A stretch of DNA of 64,000 bases from Monosiga brevicollis MX1 (GCF_000002865.3 NW_001865047.1:96579-160578); one strand, 5' to 3'. Positions 1 through 17,693 are shown, numbered from the stretch's first letter. Translations and numbers: made by a program. The notes: generated by a model from the sequence alone, not told the origin.

Positions 1-3700
<3,700 letters not shown>

Positions 3701-3798
3701 TGCCGAACTCGGTCAAAAAAGAGAGACGGAGCGACACAGAGAATTTGTCTGACAAATCTCCGTTGTCTTTTGCTAACGTTCAGAGTGTTGTGTGTGTG

Positions 3799-4367
3799 TC
3801 TCTCTCTCTCTCTGTCTTGTTGTCTTGTCTCAGTCTCTCTAAATCTCTCTCTAAATCTCTCTCTCTCTCTCTCTCTAAATCTCTCTAAATCTCTCTCTCT
3901 CTCTCTAAATCTCTCTCTAAATCTCTCTCTCTCTAAATCTCTCTCTCTCTAAATCTCTCTCTCTCTCTAAATCTCTCTCTCTCTCTAAATCTCTCTCTTT
4001 CTCTAAATCTCTCTCTCTCTCTCTAAATCTCTCTCTCTCTCTCTAAATCTCTCTCTCTCTCTCTAAATCTCTCTCTCTCTCTCTAAATCTCTCTCTCTCT
4101 CTAAATCTCTCTCTCTCTCTAAATCTCTCTCTCTCTCTCTAAATCTCTCTAAATCTCTCTAAATCTCTCTAAATCTCTAAATCTCTCTAAATCTCTAAAT
4201 CTCTCTAAATCTCTCTAAATCTCTCTCTCTCTCTAAATCTCTCTCTAAATCTCTCTCTCTCTCTAAATCTCTCTCTCTCTCTAAATCTCTCTCTCTCTCT
4301 AAATCTCTCTCTCACTAAATCTCTCTCTCTCTAAATCTCTCTCTAAATCTCTCTCCTCTCTCTCATT

Positions 4368-4403
<36 letters not shown>
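3799..4403. repeat. Polypyrimidine minisatellite, AAATCTCTCT-type array
   Basis: About 600 bases made almost only of (CT)n blocks of varying length punctuated by AAAT, ending in a pure CT run. It lies between the start of the JmjC gene (reading left) and the start of the ankyrin gene (reading right), so it occupies their shared upstream region. All pyrimidine runs are on the + strand. Confidence 0.95.
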
Positions 4404-4407
<4 letters not shown>

Positions 4408-4437
4408 GAAGTCGCGGGGGGCACATGTGTTGTAGAT

Positions 4438-6723
4438 GTGGGGCAACGGCCCAAGATGGCGACGCATCTGCTCCGTGAGGATGGCAAGGGCGACTTGACG
4501 GATCGGATGGTGATTGAGACTGCCATTCGCACCTGCATGCGCCAGAGCGCCCGTCATCCTCCCGGCTTTAACCCGGACCATGACCCCAAATGGCGGAGCG
4601 CGTACAAGGTCACGACCTGCTGTCACAGGCCTGCCTTCCTGTACCTCAAGGCTGGGCTCGTAGATACAGAGTTTTTCCCACAGGCTATTCCCAAACCCGT
4701 GGATGAATCGTCACAGGACCGCCTGAATGATGCCCTTTTCTTCTTCTTCCTTGTCACGTGCCGGCGCACCGACGAGGCCATCGACCTGTTCCGGCGTTTG
4801 CCCAAATATGACCGCGTCGGCATAAGCGCAGAACTGTGCTGCCCGGTATGCCCGACCCCCGCCTTGATCGGTCATGGTACAGGGTGCCCTTGTTCATTTT
4901 ACGCCACAGACTCAATCCGCGTGTCCGTGTGATCCTGTAGCGCACTGGACTCCCGGCCCTGCATTTGGCTGCCATCACCGACCAGGCGCCGCTCATTCCC
5001 ATGTTCCTGGCCCATGGCGCTACAGTCGATGGATTGGTAGGCCACTACCACCACCCGCTTGCCATGCAGCCCTGTAGCCATGCAGCCGTGCACAATGACT
5101 GTTGCGTCCTTGCTGATGTGCCCGCCCGCCTGTTTGCCCGTGTGCCTGCTCGTGATTGGCCGTGGTGAATCAGGCGTCGGGCCAGACGGCCTTGGACATT
5201 TGCGCCAAGCACCTTGCCCTCGATGCCATGGTAGAGTTGCTCAAGCACATGAACACATGCGAGGATGGGGTACGTAACCTTCACTGTCTGGAGACTCCTG
5301 TTCCCTTCCTCTTCGTGCCCGCACCTTCCTTGCTTTTCTCCTGAAAGCATGCAATGCAGCAGTGAATTCAGCCTCGTGGCTCCTTCTGTATAGGCCCTAC
5401 TGGGGATCATGCGCGCATTACTTATATTGTGCCAGCGTTCCCAACGCGGGTGGACGGAAAAAACGGTTCGGGGCATCCAGAAAGTTGTGCCCATGATGCT
5501 CAAAAACAACGATTTTTTGGTATGTGTCCCAGCCCAGCATTGTATGCCTCGGGCTGCATGCCGTGTTTTTTGATGGCCAGCAGGCCCATGCCCAGCGGGT
5601 CTGCCGCTTATATCATACCTTGTTACTCACTCACTCACCATGCCTCACCAACCTCCTCGACCCTCGAAATGCTTTGCAGCGAAAGCCCCTATATATCAGC
5701 TTGGTTGAAGCTTGCAGCGTTGCCAACCACACGATGGTGCACACGCTTTTGAATTGCACCGATCAATTCCTCATGGTATGTTTTTCTTGTTTCCCTTGTC
5801 TGACGGGCAGGGAGGGGAGGGGCTCTGCTTTTCTCCCCCTTCTCCTCTTCCTGTTCCCCTTTTGCGTCTTTCTTGGCGCCTTTGCCTTCAAAGCACAACG
5901 TACGCCAGAGGCTCAAGCAGGTTGACTGATCTGTGGGTCCAATTTTGAAATATCGCAGGGTAGCTACGCTGACGCCTTGGGCGCCTACCTTGAAAGCTTG
6001 CAAGTGGAATACCACTATTTTAATATGAGCCGACGCCAAAACGAGCCGCCGGTACGATCCTTGAGCATGAGTCACCATTCGCATGTTGCAAACGGGGGAT
6101 GGCAACTGGCAAGCAAGAGCTTTCGTGTGTTGATTGACGAGGCACGCGATCACCAAATGCATTTTTTGATCACCTAGCTGGACCCCAGTGTGCACATTGC
6201 CAATCTCTACCGCATGTTCATGCTAAATCAGAATTTCGTATTTCCCAGCGTGCGAGTGCTCGAGCCCTCAGGTAGGCTTTCTTCTGTGCGACTGTCGACC
6301 CAAAGGTGATCCGTCCTGGGATCCATGTTGGGCCGCCAAGCCGTGCCCTAGGAGGAACAGCTTGTCGGATAGAGCGTACATGTCTCCCACGCCAATCATG
6401 ATCACCAACGTTTCCCTTCCATAGTATTGAAAATGGCCAACATGGTGTACTTGCGCTGCGTGATGGAAAGGCTGTACTTCACCAACACATACGTGAAAAG
6501 CAGCGCCCTGCAAAATGTGCACGAAAACTTGGAGATTATCGACCTACAGAGGCGCAGCGAGAAAGCTCAGGCAGCTGCATCCGCCAGTTTGGCGCGCGAG
6601 CAAGAGCGCGTCTTGCATCGGCACCAAGCCCGCATCTTAGCTGATACGGCCGAGGATGCCCCAGCTCAGGCCAGCAAATCCAAAAAGAAGAAGAAGAAGA
6701 AGAAGGCAGCAACTCATGACTGA
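4438..6723 (+). CDS. Ankyrin-repeat-like protein with a Lys-rich tail, function unknown
   Basis: Multi-exon gene reconstructed from conserved phase. The first exon opens MGQRPKMATHLLREDGKGD with no signal peptide, and the next segment carries DESSQDRLNDALFFFFLV and DEAIDLFRRLPKYDR. Two ankyrin-like units follow: RPALHLAAITDQAPLIPMFL with HGATVDGL (about 4945-5035), then SGQTALDICAKHLALDAMVE (about 5165-5270). Later exons read KPLYISLVEACSVANHTMV (about 5670-5775), GSYADALGAYLESLQVEYHY (about 5960-6050) and HIANLYRMFMLNQNFVF (about 6190-6270). The last exon (about 6427-6723) is helical and charged and ends in a run of eight lysines followed by AATHD, which could be a basic nuclear or RNA-binding tail (inference). 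I do not recognise the family; an ankyrin scaffold is the safest description. Internal exon borders are approximate. Confidence 0.6.
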
Positions 6724-7181
6724 TGTGCCCATGCTCACGCGACGCTAACGCCATTCCGTTCCGCAAGGCCCTCGCTCGTTTCACAAAGTCTTTGCGTGCG
6801 TGTGTGTCAAGGCCAATTGAAAGTGATCTCGACAAGAAGCAAAACATCAACACCACCCGTCTCTTCAACAATCACACTGTACGCTTCTTCTTCCAAATCA
6901 AAATCTTCGTTTGATTCAAATCTCTCTACATAATCTACCACTACAATCGCACTAAAATCTTCATCTTCCTTCATATATTCTTCGTTTAATTCATGTTTCG
7001 CTGCATCTTCCCATAAGAAACATACATTTACTGCTTTAAACTCCATTTTTCCCCAAAACGTCTGATCACTGACTCAACGCCAGTGGTCGAGTGATCGCGA
7101 GGGCCATCTGCATCTTCATCTGCCTTCTCCGGCTGCCGTAGCTCGGGATCGGGGAGTCAAAGACGTGTCAACGGTGGAAAG
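6722..7181. other. Intergenic spacer with an AT-rich segment
   Basis: Spacer between the ankyrin gene and the beta-mannosidase gene. Its middle (about 6870-7046) is strikingly AT-rich compared with the GC-rich flanks; a minus-strand reading frame there is listed separately. Confidence 0.7.
6807..7046 (-). CDS. Candidate small acidic protein in an AT-rich island
   Basis: A 79-codon frame, MEFKAVNVCFLWEDAAKHEL..., is very acidic and uses A/T-ending codons (AAA, GAA, GAT, TTA, GTA) almost throughout its first 60 codons, unlike every other gene in the window. The last part (after about residue 62) returns to local composition, so the AT-rich coding-like segment may be only part of a protein. It could be a recently transferred bacterial fragment, an assembly join with food-bacterium DNA, or chance. 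No homologue is recognised and no promoter or splice logic is visible. Confidence 0.25.
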   Translation of the reverse strand: MEFKAVNVCFLWEDAAKHELNEEYMKEDEDFSAIVVVDYVERFESNEDFDLEEEAYSVIVEETGGVDVLLLVEITFNWP

Positions 7182-10100
7182 ATGGTGCGTGGGTCCGTGC
7201 TGAGCGTCGCCGCCCTTGTGGCGGTGGCGATGGCACTGGGCATGGTGCGCGCTGATGGCTTGGTGGATCATCCAATTGCCGGATCTGCCATCAACTATCT
7301 CGACGGCCAGTGGGAGCTTTCGTCGTTTGAATTTGCGCCCGATCGGACCTTCAAGGCTCAGGTATCAAGCACCTTTGCTGCTTGCCCCCACCATGACTGC
7401 TTGGTCGATCCCCAACCCCACCCCTTTGCTTTTTAGGTGTTTATTTGATTTCTTTTGCTTTTTTTTTTTTTTTTTTACCTCACTGGCCTGGGTGGTACCT
7501 GCCGAGCTCGATTGCACTTGTCACTCGCACCGTTCTGCTGGACTCACCGCCATGCTTTGACGAATGACGGACGCGCGCGCGCGCGTGTTTGTGTGCACAT
7601 ATAGGTCCCTGGTGACCTCATCACTGACCTGCAAAACAACGACCTGATTGGTGACCCTCTCTATGAACTCAACTTCAAAAACGCCACGCTTTGGAACGAC
7701 TACGATTGGACCTACACCACCACCTTTACCAGCAACTATGACCCATCATCCGGAGGTAGGCCAAGACTCCTGCCACTTGAATATGACTTGATTTGCACAT
7801 CACAGCGATTTGTGTAGACAAGCTCACTTGGCTCTGAACCTTTGCCATGATGTCAGCGGCCCTGTGGCTAGTGCTGGACGGCGTTAAGATGGGTGCTACG
7901 GTTAGCGTCAACAACGAGATGTTGGGCAGCGTGACTGATCAGTTTCATCGCTACACCTTTGACATTAGCGAGTTGGTCAAGTCTGGCGAGAACGAGCTTC
8001 AAATCATTTTCATCAACGATATCCATACTGACGGGTCTGTTGCGTCCAGCACACTCAAAATCTGAAACTGTCACGGCATACGTGATGCGTGCAAGGGTTG
8101 TTGCCCCGCCGATGGGGCGTCTCCGCCCCAGATTTGACGCTGTCATGACCATGCTTGCACCCGTGCTTTTACAGGCGTTTCATGGCCTGCACCGGTGGCT
8201 GGGATTGGGCGCCCTATACCACCACCGAGTCGTATGAAGGAGCTCTGACCTTTTCTCGTGGCATCTGGAAGAGTGTCTACACCGTCGAGGTGTGTCATCA
8301 CACGGCAGCACATAGAGACTGCCTGAGCCCACGACCCTGATTCACCATGGCCTGTGGCTTAGATTGACGGAGCTGCCATCACACATTTTGTGCCCCATAC
8401 CTTTTATCGTGGCGAGTACCCGGCGACCCGGCTTGAAGAGCATGCCCATGATGGCTTTGCCGTCCAAGCCCATGTGCACCTGTGGTCCAAGACAGCCACC
8501 TCTGGCACGGTGACTGTCACCAGCGACTTTGACACTCAAACGCTCAAGGTCGACCTTCCGGGTGTAAGTACAGGCGTGCCGTCCCTTGACGAACCATCCC
8601 TAGCAAGATGCCGTACCTGTCTCAGCGACCGCCGGCCCTGATGGCCAATGTCAACAATAGGGTGATTACATTGCCAACCTGACCTTGTCAGCAAACGCCG
8701 CGGACATTGACCTGTGGTGGCCCAGCGGCTACGGCAAGGCTGCTCTGTACAATGTGACGGCCTCCTTCACCGCCGACGGTGCTCTACAAGCCAGCACGGC
8801 GTCCGCCACCCGTCGCATCGGCTTTCGGTGGGCTATCCTCTGCCTGTTTCTGACGTGGCTTTGAAGGCAACCAGCCACTGGTCTCCTCCTCGATGTTTGG
8901 TATTGTCATCATGGGCCCTCACCAATGGATGTTCTCTTTCGCGTCCCATGCACCGTGTACCATGATAGCATGTTCGCGCTCGTTACAGGCAATGACACGG
9001 ATCCAGAGTACCGTACAAACAATAAATATGTTGATGGCACTGACTTCCACGGTACGTCCCAAGCCATCCTTGAAGCTTTCTTGGTTTTGTGGTGCCCGTT
9101 TGTCTGTTTTGCAGCATCACTGCCTGCACAAATCACATGCGTGCACATACACATGCCTATGCCCAAGAAGAAAAAAACTGACCGCGGCACGGCCAATCTT
9201 GATTCTGTTTTGGGCGTTGCAATGTTTTAGGCATGTACTGGCGCGTCAACGGTTTGCTCATCTTTTCTCGCGGTGCCAACATGATTCCCATGGAGGAGTT
9301 GGAGGGGCGCATGAACGCCGAGGCTCACCGCCAGCTGGTCGTGAGCGCGCGCGATGGTGGCATGAACACTCTTCGCGTCTGGGGTGGCGGCATCTTCCTG
9401 CCCGATGTGTGGTATGACACTTGTGATGAGATGGGTATCCTCGTCTACCACGACATGGCGGTTCGTGCAACGCCTTGCTCCAACATGCTCAACTCGGGCA
9501 CCGTTTTGGCGCATCCTTTTTGCGGCTTATCGCTGACAAACCTACTCTTTCTGCTGCCGGCCATTGGGTTTATTTGCTTGCTTATTGGCTGAGGGTGTTT
9601 TGTGTTTTTGTTTTCTTGTGCTTGTTTGTTTTTCAGTATGCCCAGCAGGGGCATAGCCCGAGCGCAACGGCAACTCAGGACGCGGAGCTGCGTCATCAAA
9701 TTCGCCGTCTATCGCACCACCCCAGCATTGTCATGTATGATGGCTGCAACGAGTGCCAAGTGGTGATTGGCACCGACACAGGTATGAGCTCTGATTTGAT
9801 GCCGTGCCAACACTCGATCGGCCATTTTGCTTTCATCGTAGCCCCACGTGCACCATCATGTCTGTCTGCCACATGTTTCGGTGTCGCTTGCCGCAGGCAT
9901 TTACGCCACTTTTGTCATGGCCGTGGTTGCGGAAGAGGACCCGAGTCGCGCAGTCTGGGCATCTTGTCCTTCCCTAGGCTGGGCCACAGGCGTCAACCGC
10001 CTCACTGGTGAGTCTTCTTACCGAGAAGAACTTGCAAAGCCACGAGAATGTATGAGAGCTGACCATTATTCATCAATGCATTCATCCCAGGCCAACCCAA

Positions 10101-12028
10101 CCGCTCACCGGATGGCTTGGTGACGCATGTTGGAACCACCACTCTCGAAACTCATGGTCCATACCAGCACGTGCGTAAGGGCTTGACTTGATCCACTACC
10201 AAATCACATTTTATTGGCTGCTCGCAACATATGCGCTGCTCCGCTGTTTGTGGATGGGGTGCTTGGAGCGGGGGTACACTCCTTCGACTGACGTCATCCA
10301 TCGCTTGGGGTACATTCAACAGGGTTCAGGCTTTCCCAGCGTCAACGGCGGAGCGACGCTCTCCCCCTTTGACCCCAACATTCCCACCACCCTGACACCT
10401 ACTGAGGTGTGTATGACAGCGGCCGGGTGCAGGTGTCCAAAGGTGTCGGGTATACCAGACCAACACTGTCTGTGTGCTTCTTGCGTTTTAATCTTTTTGC
10501 GTATTTTTGTTTTGTTTTTGTTTTGTCGCTTTGTTTGACATGGGGGCTGATGCCGTTGCTGACGGTATCAATAGACGGGCCCCCAACTGCAAAACGTGTA
10601 CGCCTCGGAGTTTGGTTGCGTGGTCATGTCTTCTTTCGAGTCTATGGCGCCCACACTCGCCAAAGAGCACTGGGGTGTGCACGCCGGCCAACCCTGGGAT
10701 AAATGCAGTGGTATGTCCGTCATACCTCCGTCTCATGTGTGGCCAGATGAGCTGCGGAAGAAGATATCGTAGCTTTGCACCTTGAAGCTGCTTACGAATG
10801 ATGTGTGTGCGCAGGTGGATTTGCCTCGACTTGTGAAGGTGACAATGTTATGGCTCAGCGCAACTATCCCTGCGACAGCATCATCTACGTTCGTGGGCTC
10901 TGGCTTGTGAAAAATTACGGGCCTTCAACAGCGTTGTTTGTGTTTAAAAGGAGCTTTGACTTTTGTTATTGTGTTGCTCCTACTTTGTCAATAGGCCTAT
11001 TTTGGCAATGACCAAGATCTCAACGCAACTGGCGAGACGGCTTTCAAGCGCCAGCTTTATCAGGTATGTAGGCGGCAGCTTCATCGCCTGGTCGGGGAAG
11101 AAGCTCGGGTTCTTCCTTCTCCGCCCTTGTCCGTGACAGGGTGTACTGACGCTCTTTGTATTGGTAGTGCATGCTGGGCCAGGCGCTGGAGATGAAGAGC
11201 AACATCGAGACCCGCCGCGGCACCAACCAGTTTGGCATTCTCGTGTGGCAACTGAACGAGATCTGGCCCACGGGCGGGTGGGGCAGCCTCGAGTATGGCA
11301 CGCCTGTGCAGGGTCAGGTGATTGGTGGCCGTTGGAAACCACTGCACTACTTTATGAAGAAATCGGTGTATGCCGATGTTATGGCCACATGTGGCACAAA
11401 TGGCACGTGTTACGTGAAGAACGATAGCCCATCGGCCTTTTCGGGGCGGGTTGTGGTCGAGTCCCTCGCCTTGGCTGATGGCAGCAGCACAGTCCTCTTC
11501 AATCAGACCGTATCCATGGCCACGGGCGCGGGCATTACCAAGTGGTTTAATGTGGATTTATCCAACTTCAACGGCACAAAGGCCCTTTTGCGTGCCACGG
11601 TGCAGAGCGGTGCTGGCCAAATCGTGTCGGACAACATTATTCCATTTGTAACGCCGGCCAACATGCAGGTGCCGGCGGCCAATATCACAGTGACCGTATC
11701 AGACTCGACCCATTCGGATGGCACAGTGGACGTGGTGCTGAGCAGCCAGAAGCCAGCTGCCTATGTTGTGCTGACCACCACGGCTCAGGGCCGCTTTTCA
11801 GACAATGCCTTCTTCCTCACGCCCGGCAGTCATGTACGTAGGGTATGGCGGAGAGCGTTAGTGTTGTGGGGAGGGCGTGGGTGACCAGGCTTATAGCCTA
11901 GCGGATTACTCATGTATGGTCTGGCTTGCTTGTGCTGACAGGTGGTGCAGTTTGTACCCTTTGCCGGCTTTGACCATGACGAACTGCGCCGTACAATTCG
12001 TGTCGAGCACCTGGCACAGATGTTGTGA
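7182..12028 (+). CDS. Beta-mannosidase, glycoside hydrolase family 2, lysosomal/secreted
   Basis: Cleaves terminal beta-linked mannose from oligosaccharides, in animals the last step of N-glycan breakdown in lysosomes. The first exon (7182-7361) encodes a signal peptide, SVAALVAVAMALGM, then SAINYLDGQWEL. Exon 2 (7605-7755) gives VPGDLITDLQ and LWNDYDWTYTT; exon 3 (7857 to about 8034) gives ALWLVLDGV, the jelly-roll sugar-binding domain. ACTGGWDWAPY and GIWKSVYTVE (about 8176-8290) match the family's FSWDWGP...GIWK block. The catalytic barrel follows: MYWRVNGLLIFSRGANMIP, NTLRVWGGGIF (about 9232-9455), then YDGCNECQ (about 9738), whose Glu is the expected acid/base, and ASEFGCVVM (about 10610), whose Glu is the expected nucleophile. 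FGILVWQLNEIWPTGGWG is at about 11232. The last exon ends in HLAQML at 12028. About a dozen short introns; length fits the family. Confidence 0.92.
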
Positions 12029-12824
12029 TCCACGGCACTTTGCTGCCCCTCGCTCGTTTCTTGTTGACACGCGTTGGCGCTCATTGATTTTGCACATCGC
12101 CCGATGATGGCGATCCCAATCAATACACGTTGCGCCATTGTTCCCAAGTACCACCGAGCGGCCCAAGCGAGACACAAACAACAGTACCATCCATGGCCAG
12201 AACTGTAGCCATCAAGCCAGGTTGTCAAAATCTCCAAAGAAAAGCCAGAGTCAACACCAAGGTTGAAAGCAAAACACAAACCGGTTGTCTCACTCTCACA
12301 CACACTCTCTCTAGCTCTCTCTCTAGCTCTCTCTCAAGCTCTCTATCAAACTCTCTCTCAAACTCTCTCTCAAACTCTCTCTCTCAAACTTTCTCTCTCA
12401 AACTCTCAAGGATGAAGCATCTCTGCTCTAAAGCCCCCCCGCATTTTCGTTCCGTTTACTCCACAGCATCATGCTTTACCATGAGGGCATGGTCATATAT
12501 GGTGCTGAGTCAACCAGGTGCCATGCCAGCCCTCCTCCCCTTGCTCTTATCTGTTCAAAAAAGCGCATGTGCTGATGTGGGGCATGTGTTCGTATCTTTG
12601 TTCCCGAGTCGAGCCTCCGCGAACTGCCACAGGAGGCGTCGTCTGTGTTGGGGACAGGCAAGGCAAACGACAAGTGCTGAAAAGCGTGGTCAAACAATCC
12701 GATCGATTGCAAGACTCATTGGTTATATGCAAACTAAAACTAGTGGGACACGGTTGGGTGAAAACATGCTCTATGAGATAAACAAAAAAAAAAAAGAGGG
12801 GTGCGAGAGGGCCATGGTCTTGAT
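12029..12824. other. Intergenic region between convergent genes
   Basis: Lies between the 3' ends of the beta-mannosidase gene (+) and the GT25-like gene (-). It holds a CT/CAAA repeat and otherwise no frame with family resemblance or coding character. Confidence 0.6.
12303..12409. repeat. CTCTCTCAAA-type polypyrimidine repeat
   Basis: Imperfect units of CTCTCT followed by AGC or CAAA, about 100 bases, in the convergent intergenic space. Same design as the array at 3799-4403 but with a different spacer word. Confidence 0.85.
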
Positions 12825-13829
12825 CTATTCTTGGGCCACTAAGATGGTAGAGAGGTCGGGTACTGTTTCATTGAGATTAGTGGGGTCTGCCATGTGAAAG
12901 CGCTCAACAGTCAACCCGTATCGTTGTTTGAAGCCTTTGATGTGAACGGAATTGGCACAGACCATGGGGGCGTTGACTGCATCCTTCGTGCCCTCGGAAT
13001 GAAGGGTGCTGCCGATATGACTGCGGTCCTGCAAAAATAGCGGTTCTTCGCTGGCCACGCTGACTAGGGCACCACGCGAGGTCAGATGGGCAAGAAGGAG
13101 GTCGTCACCCATGGGCAAAAGGTGGTTGTCAAAGGCGTCGACCAGCTGCGTCAGTGCGACTCGATCGAAGATGATGCTCTGTGCACAGAGGTTGGCGAGG
13201 TCTTGTACCAGACCGTGACCAAGCGGCTTTTGGTAGTCGCAATAGGCCAGGCAACGACCAAGATTGAACACGTTCCAGCGAGGGGGCAAAGCAGACCAAA
13301 GGTGCTCGATCTGTTGCCGCAAGCTTGTGGGACTCAAAAGTTCAAGGTTAATGTCATCTTCAAAGAACAAGAGTCGGTCGGCGCTCACATTGAGCGCGTG
13401 CTTGTAGATGTCGCGTTTGGTCTTGACAAGGGCGAGCTTGCGGATGCCATTGGAGTTGGAGCTGAGTTTGGTAACGTATGCTTGCTCTGTGGTGGATAAC
13501 GTGACGTTGGCCAGGTCTTGATCCGTGTAGACGTCAAAGAGGATGGCGTCAATGTTCAGAAAGTCGAGCATATGTTCCACGTGGTCGCGACGCTCAGGAA
13601 GGGTGGCGACAACGATCCGATCCACATATCGGTAGAGCCAATTGTGCGGCAGTTCCTCGGTTTGGCCGCGGCTTTCGTAAAAACTTTCGCGCTCAAACGT
13701 GGTGCGGTAAGCCTTCTCCGACATAAGGACCGCATCGTTGAGATCTTGCCCCGATCGTAGAACGTACAGGCTGCCCATCATGCAAAGCGCACAGATCGAG
13801 GGCAAGATATACTTGAGTAGTATCAACAT
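12825..13829 (-). CDS. GT25-like glycosyltransferase, type II membrane protein, intronless
   Basis: 334 residues in a single exon. An N-terminal signal anchor (MLILLKYILPSICALCMMGS, then LYVL) predicts a Golgi or ER type II protein. The family-like blocks are DRIVVATLPERRDHVEHML (the INLxxRxxR start of the GT25 fold), KTKRDIYKHAL, then LLFFEDDINLELL, where EDD is the expected metal/nucleotide-sugar motif, and WNVFNLGRCLAYCDY (the W-D/N-x-x-x-LG block). LPMGDDLLLAHL probably corresponds to the acceptor-side Asp motif. Known GT25 enzymes include bacterial LPS galactosyltransferases and animal procollagen galactosyltransferases; the sugar used here cannot be read from sequence. Lack of introns contrasts with the neighbouring beta-mannosidase gene. 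Confidence 0.72.
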   Translation of the reverse strand: MLILLKYILPSICALCMMGSLYVLRSGQDLNDAVLMSEKAYRTTFERESFYESRGQTEELPHNWLYRYVDRIVVATLPERRDHVEHMLDFLNIDAILFDVYTDQDLANVTLSTTEQAYVTKLSSNSNGIRKLALVKTKRDIYKHALNVSADRLLFFEDDINLELLSPTSLRQQIEHLWSALPPRWNVFNLGRCLAYCDYQKPLGHGLVQDLANLCAQSIIFDRVALTQLVDAFDNHLLPMGDDLLLAHLTSRGALVSVASEEPLFLQDRSHIGSTLHSEGTKDAVNAPMVCANSVHIKGFKQRYGLTVERFHMADPTNLNETVPDLSTILVAQE

Positions 13830-14040
13830 TGTCGCGGTGGCGATGTTGAGATGGCAGTGGCAACCGCGATAACCTCGGATCTCGCCGTCCCGTCAAGTCC
13901 ACACGCGTCTGACCCGCCCGTCGCACGTGTTCCAAAAAAAAAAAAGCACACGTCCTACCGCCTCTTCTGAATTTCCCACAGCCACAGCCAGCCACCTCTG
14001 GATCTCATCCACAACCGTCCTGTACCCCTCACCGCCCGCC

Positions 14041-16363
<2,323 letters not shown>

Positions 16364-17693
16364 ATGTGCTTCTTCTCCGGTACGAAAACCAAGTCGCCCG
16401 GCCGGAAGCCTTTTGGTACCACCTGCCTTTTATGATGCCGACCTCATCCCATCCCCGTGCACCGGACGTCCCCGTTCACCCGACGCCCAGGTGACCCCGT
16501 GGATGAGGATCCCTACAACTCCTTCCAAGCCCGCGAATGGGAGACGGGTGCGTCCGCGTTTTGAACCCCTTTGGTTTTCGTTTTGAACCCCATGTGTCAA
16601 GCATGGCGTGTCTCCACCATGTTGCACACGCATACATTCGGCCTCGGCCTCTTTTCATATCGCCCCGCTTCCCTATGAATGCCATCTAGGCATGATGCGC
16701 GCCTGCTGCAACAACCCCGGTGGTTGCTGTGGTGCCATGCTCTGCCCCTGCTGCTGCGCCATCTACCTTCGCTACCTCGCGCTCAACAAGGACTGGTCCA
16801 AGTACAGCTGCTGCCAGGGCTTTTGCTGCAACAAGTGCATGCAATACGTGCCTGGCCAAGAGTCTTGCCCTCAGCTTTGCATGTGCTTGGAGGTAGGCGC
16901 GGCATGCAGGCTGATCTTGCCCCGCCCCCCTTAGCATCTCGGCCCCATCAACTTGACCGACACATTGTCGCTGCTCGCCTAGGCTACTTGCTGCGAGAGC
17001 TGCGCCATCTCGGCCACCCGCATCTATGTGCAAGTCGAGCGCCAAATCAAGACGGATCCCTGCGATAACGTTTGTTTCCCCGCCCGGCTTGTCAGGCACA
17101 GTTTAGCTGCTTGACACGATTGGATCACTCTCCACCACCTTGCGCCCTTTCCTTTTCTCACTTGCCCCCTCGCTCTTCGGGATCAACAGCGCATTATCCG
17201 CTTCAACAACTTTATGCAGTTTCTCAAGTGCATCTGCCATATTGCCGCCATGATCGACTCGACGTTCGATACCATTGCCGACATTGTCGATTTGATCGCT
17301 GACATTGTGTACTGCCTCACCCAGGCCTGTATGCAGGCCCAGACCCATCACGAGCTCAAGCTTCACCCCACCGTCAATGACTATGGGGGCAAGATGGGTC
17401 ACCATCATGCCGAGTCGGGTGCTGGCGGCGGCTACCCGGCGATTCAGGCTGGTCAGCCCAAGCCCGCGCCCCAGGGCCACGGTGCTCCCCCCCAAGGCTA
17501 CGGCCAGCAGGGCGGCTACCCGCAGCAGGGCGGTTACCCGCAGCAGGGCGGTTACCCGCAGCAGGGCGGTTACCCGCAGCAGGGCGGCTACCCACAACAA
17601 GGCGGATACCCACAACAGGGTGGCTACCCGCAGCAGCAGCAGCCTTATGCTCAAGCTCCCCCGGGTTACCCCAGCGGCTATCCCCCACGCTAA
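16364..17693 (+). CDS. Small Cys-rich protein with GGYPQQ repeat tail, conserved family of unknown function
   Basis: Five exons with clean phase: 16364-16379, 16491-16547, 16690-16892, 16983-17069 and 17190-17693. The first coding exon is only 16 bases (MCFFS plus one base), joined to [20 protein letters not shown]. The core has many cysteines: [19 protein letters not shown], then [19 protein letters not shown], then [14 protein letters not shown]. The motif [17 protein letters not shown] recurs, as I recall, in uncharacterised Cys-rich proteins of plants, amoebae and other protists. A moderately hydrophobic stretch ([20 protein letters not shown]) may associate with membrane. The C-terminus is a run of about eight GGYPQQ units (17505-17640) ending in SGYPPR, a style seen in adaptor and membrane-remodelling proteins. 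Function unknown; possibly palmitoylated through its Cys clusters (inference). Confidence 0.8.
17505..17640 (+). repeat. In-frame GGYPQQ hexapeptide repeat
   Basis: About eight tandem 18-base units encoding GGYPQQ inside the last exon of the Cys-rich gene. Several central units are nearly identical at DNA level, suggesting recent slippage expansion. Confidence 0.9.

Noticed and set aside
3799-4403. Possible CRISPR-like or telomeric array
   Set aside because: Units have no unique spacers and variable CT length; a simple-sequence array in a eukaryotic genome.
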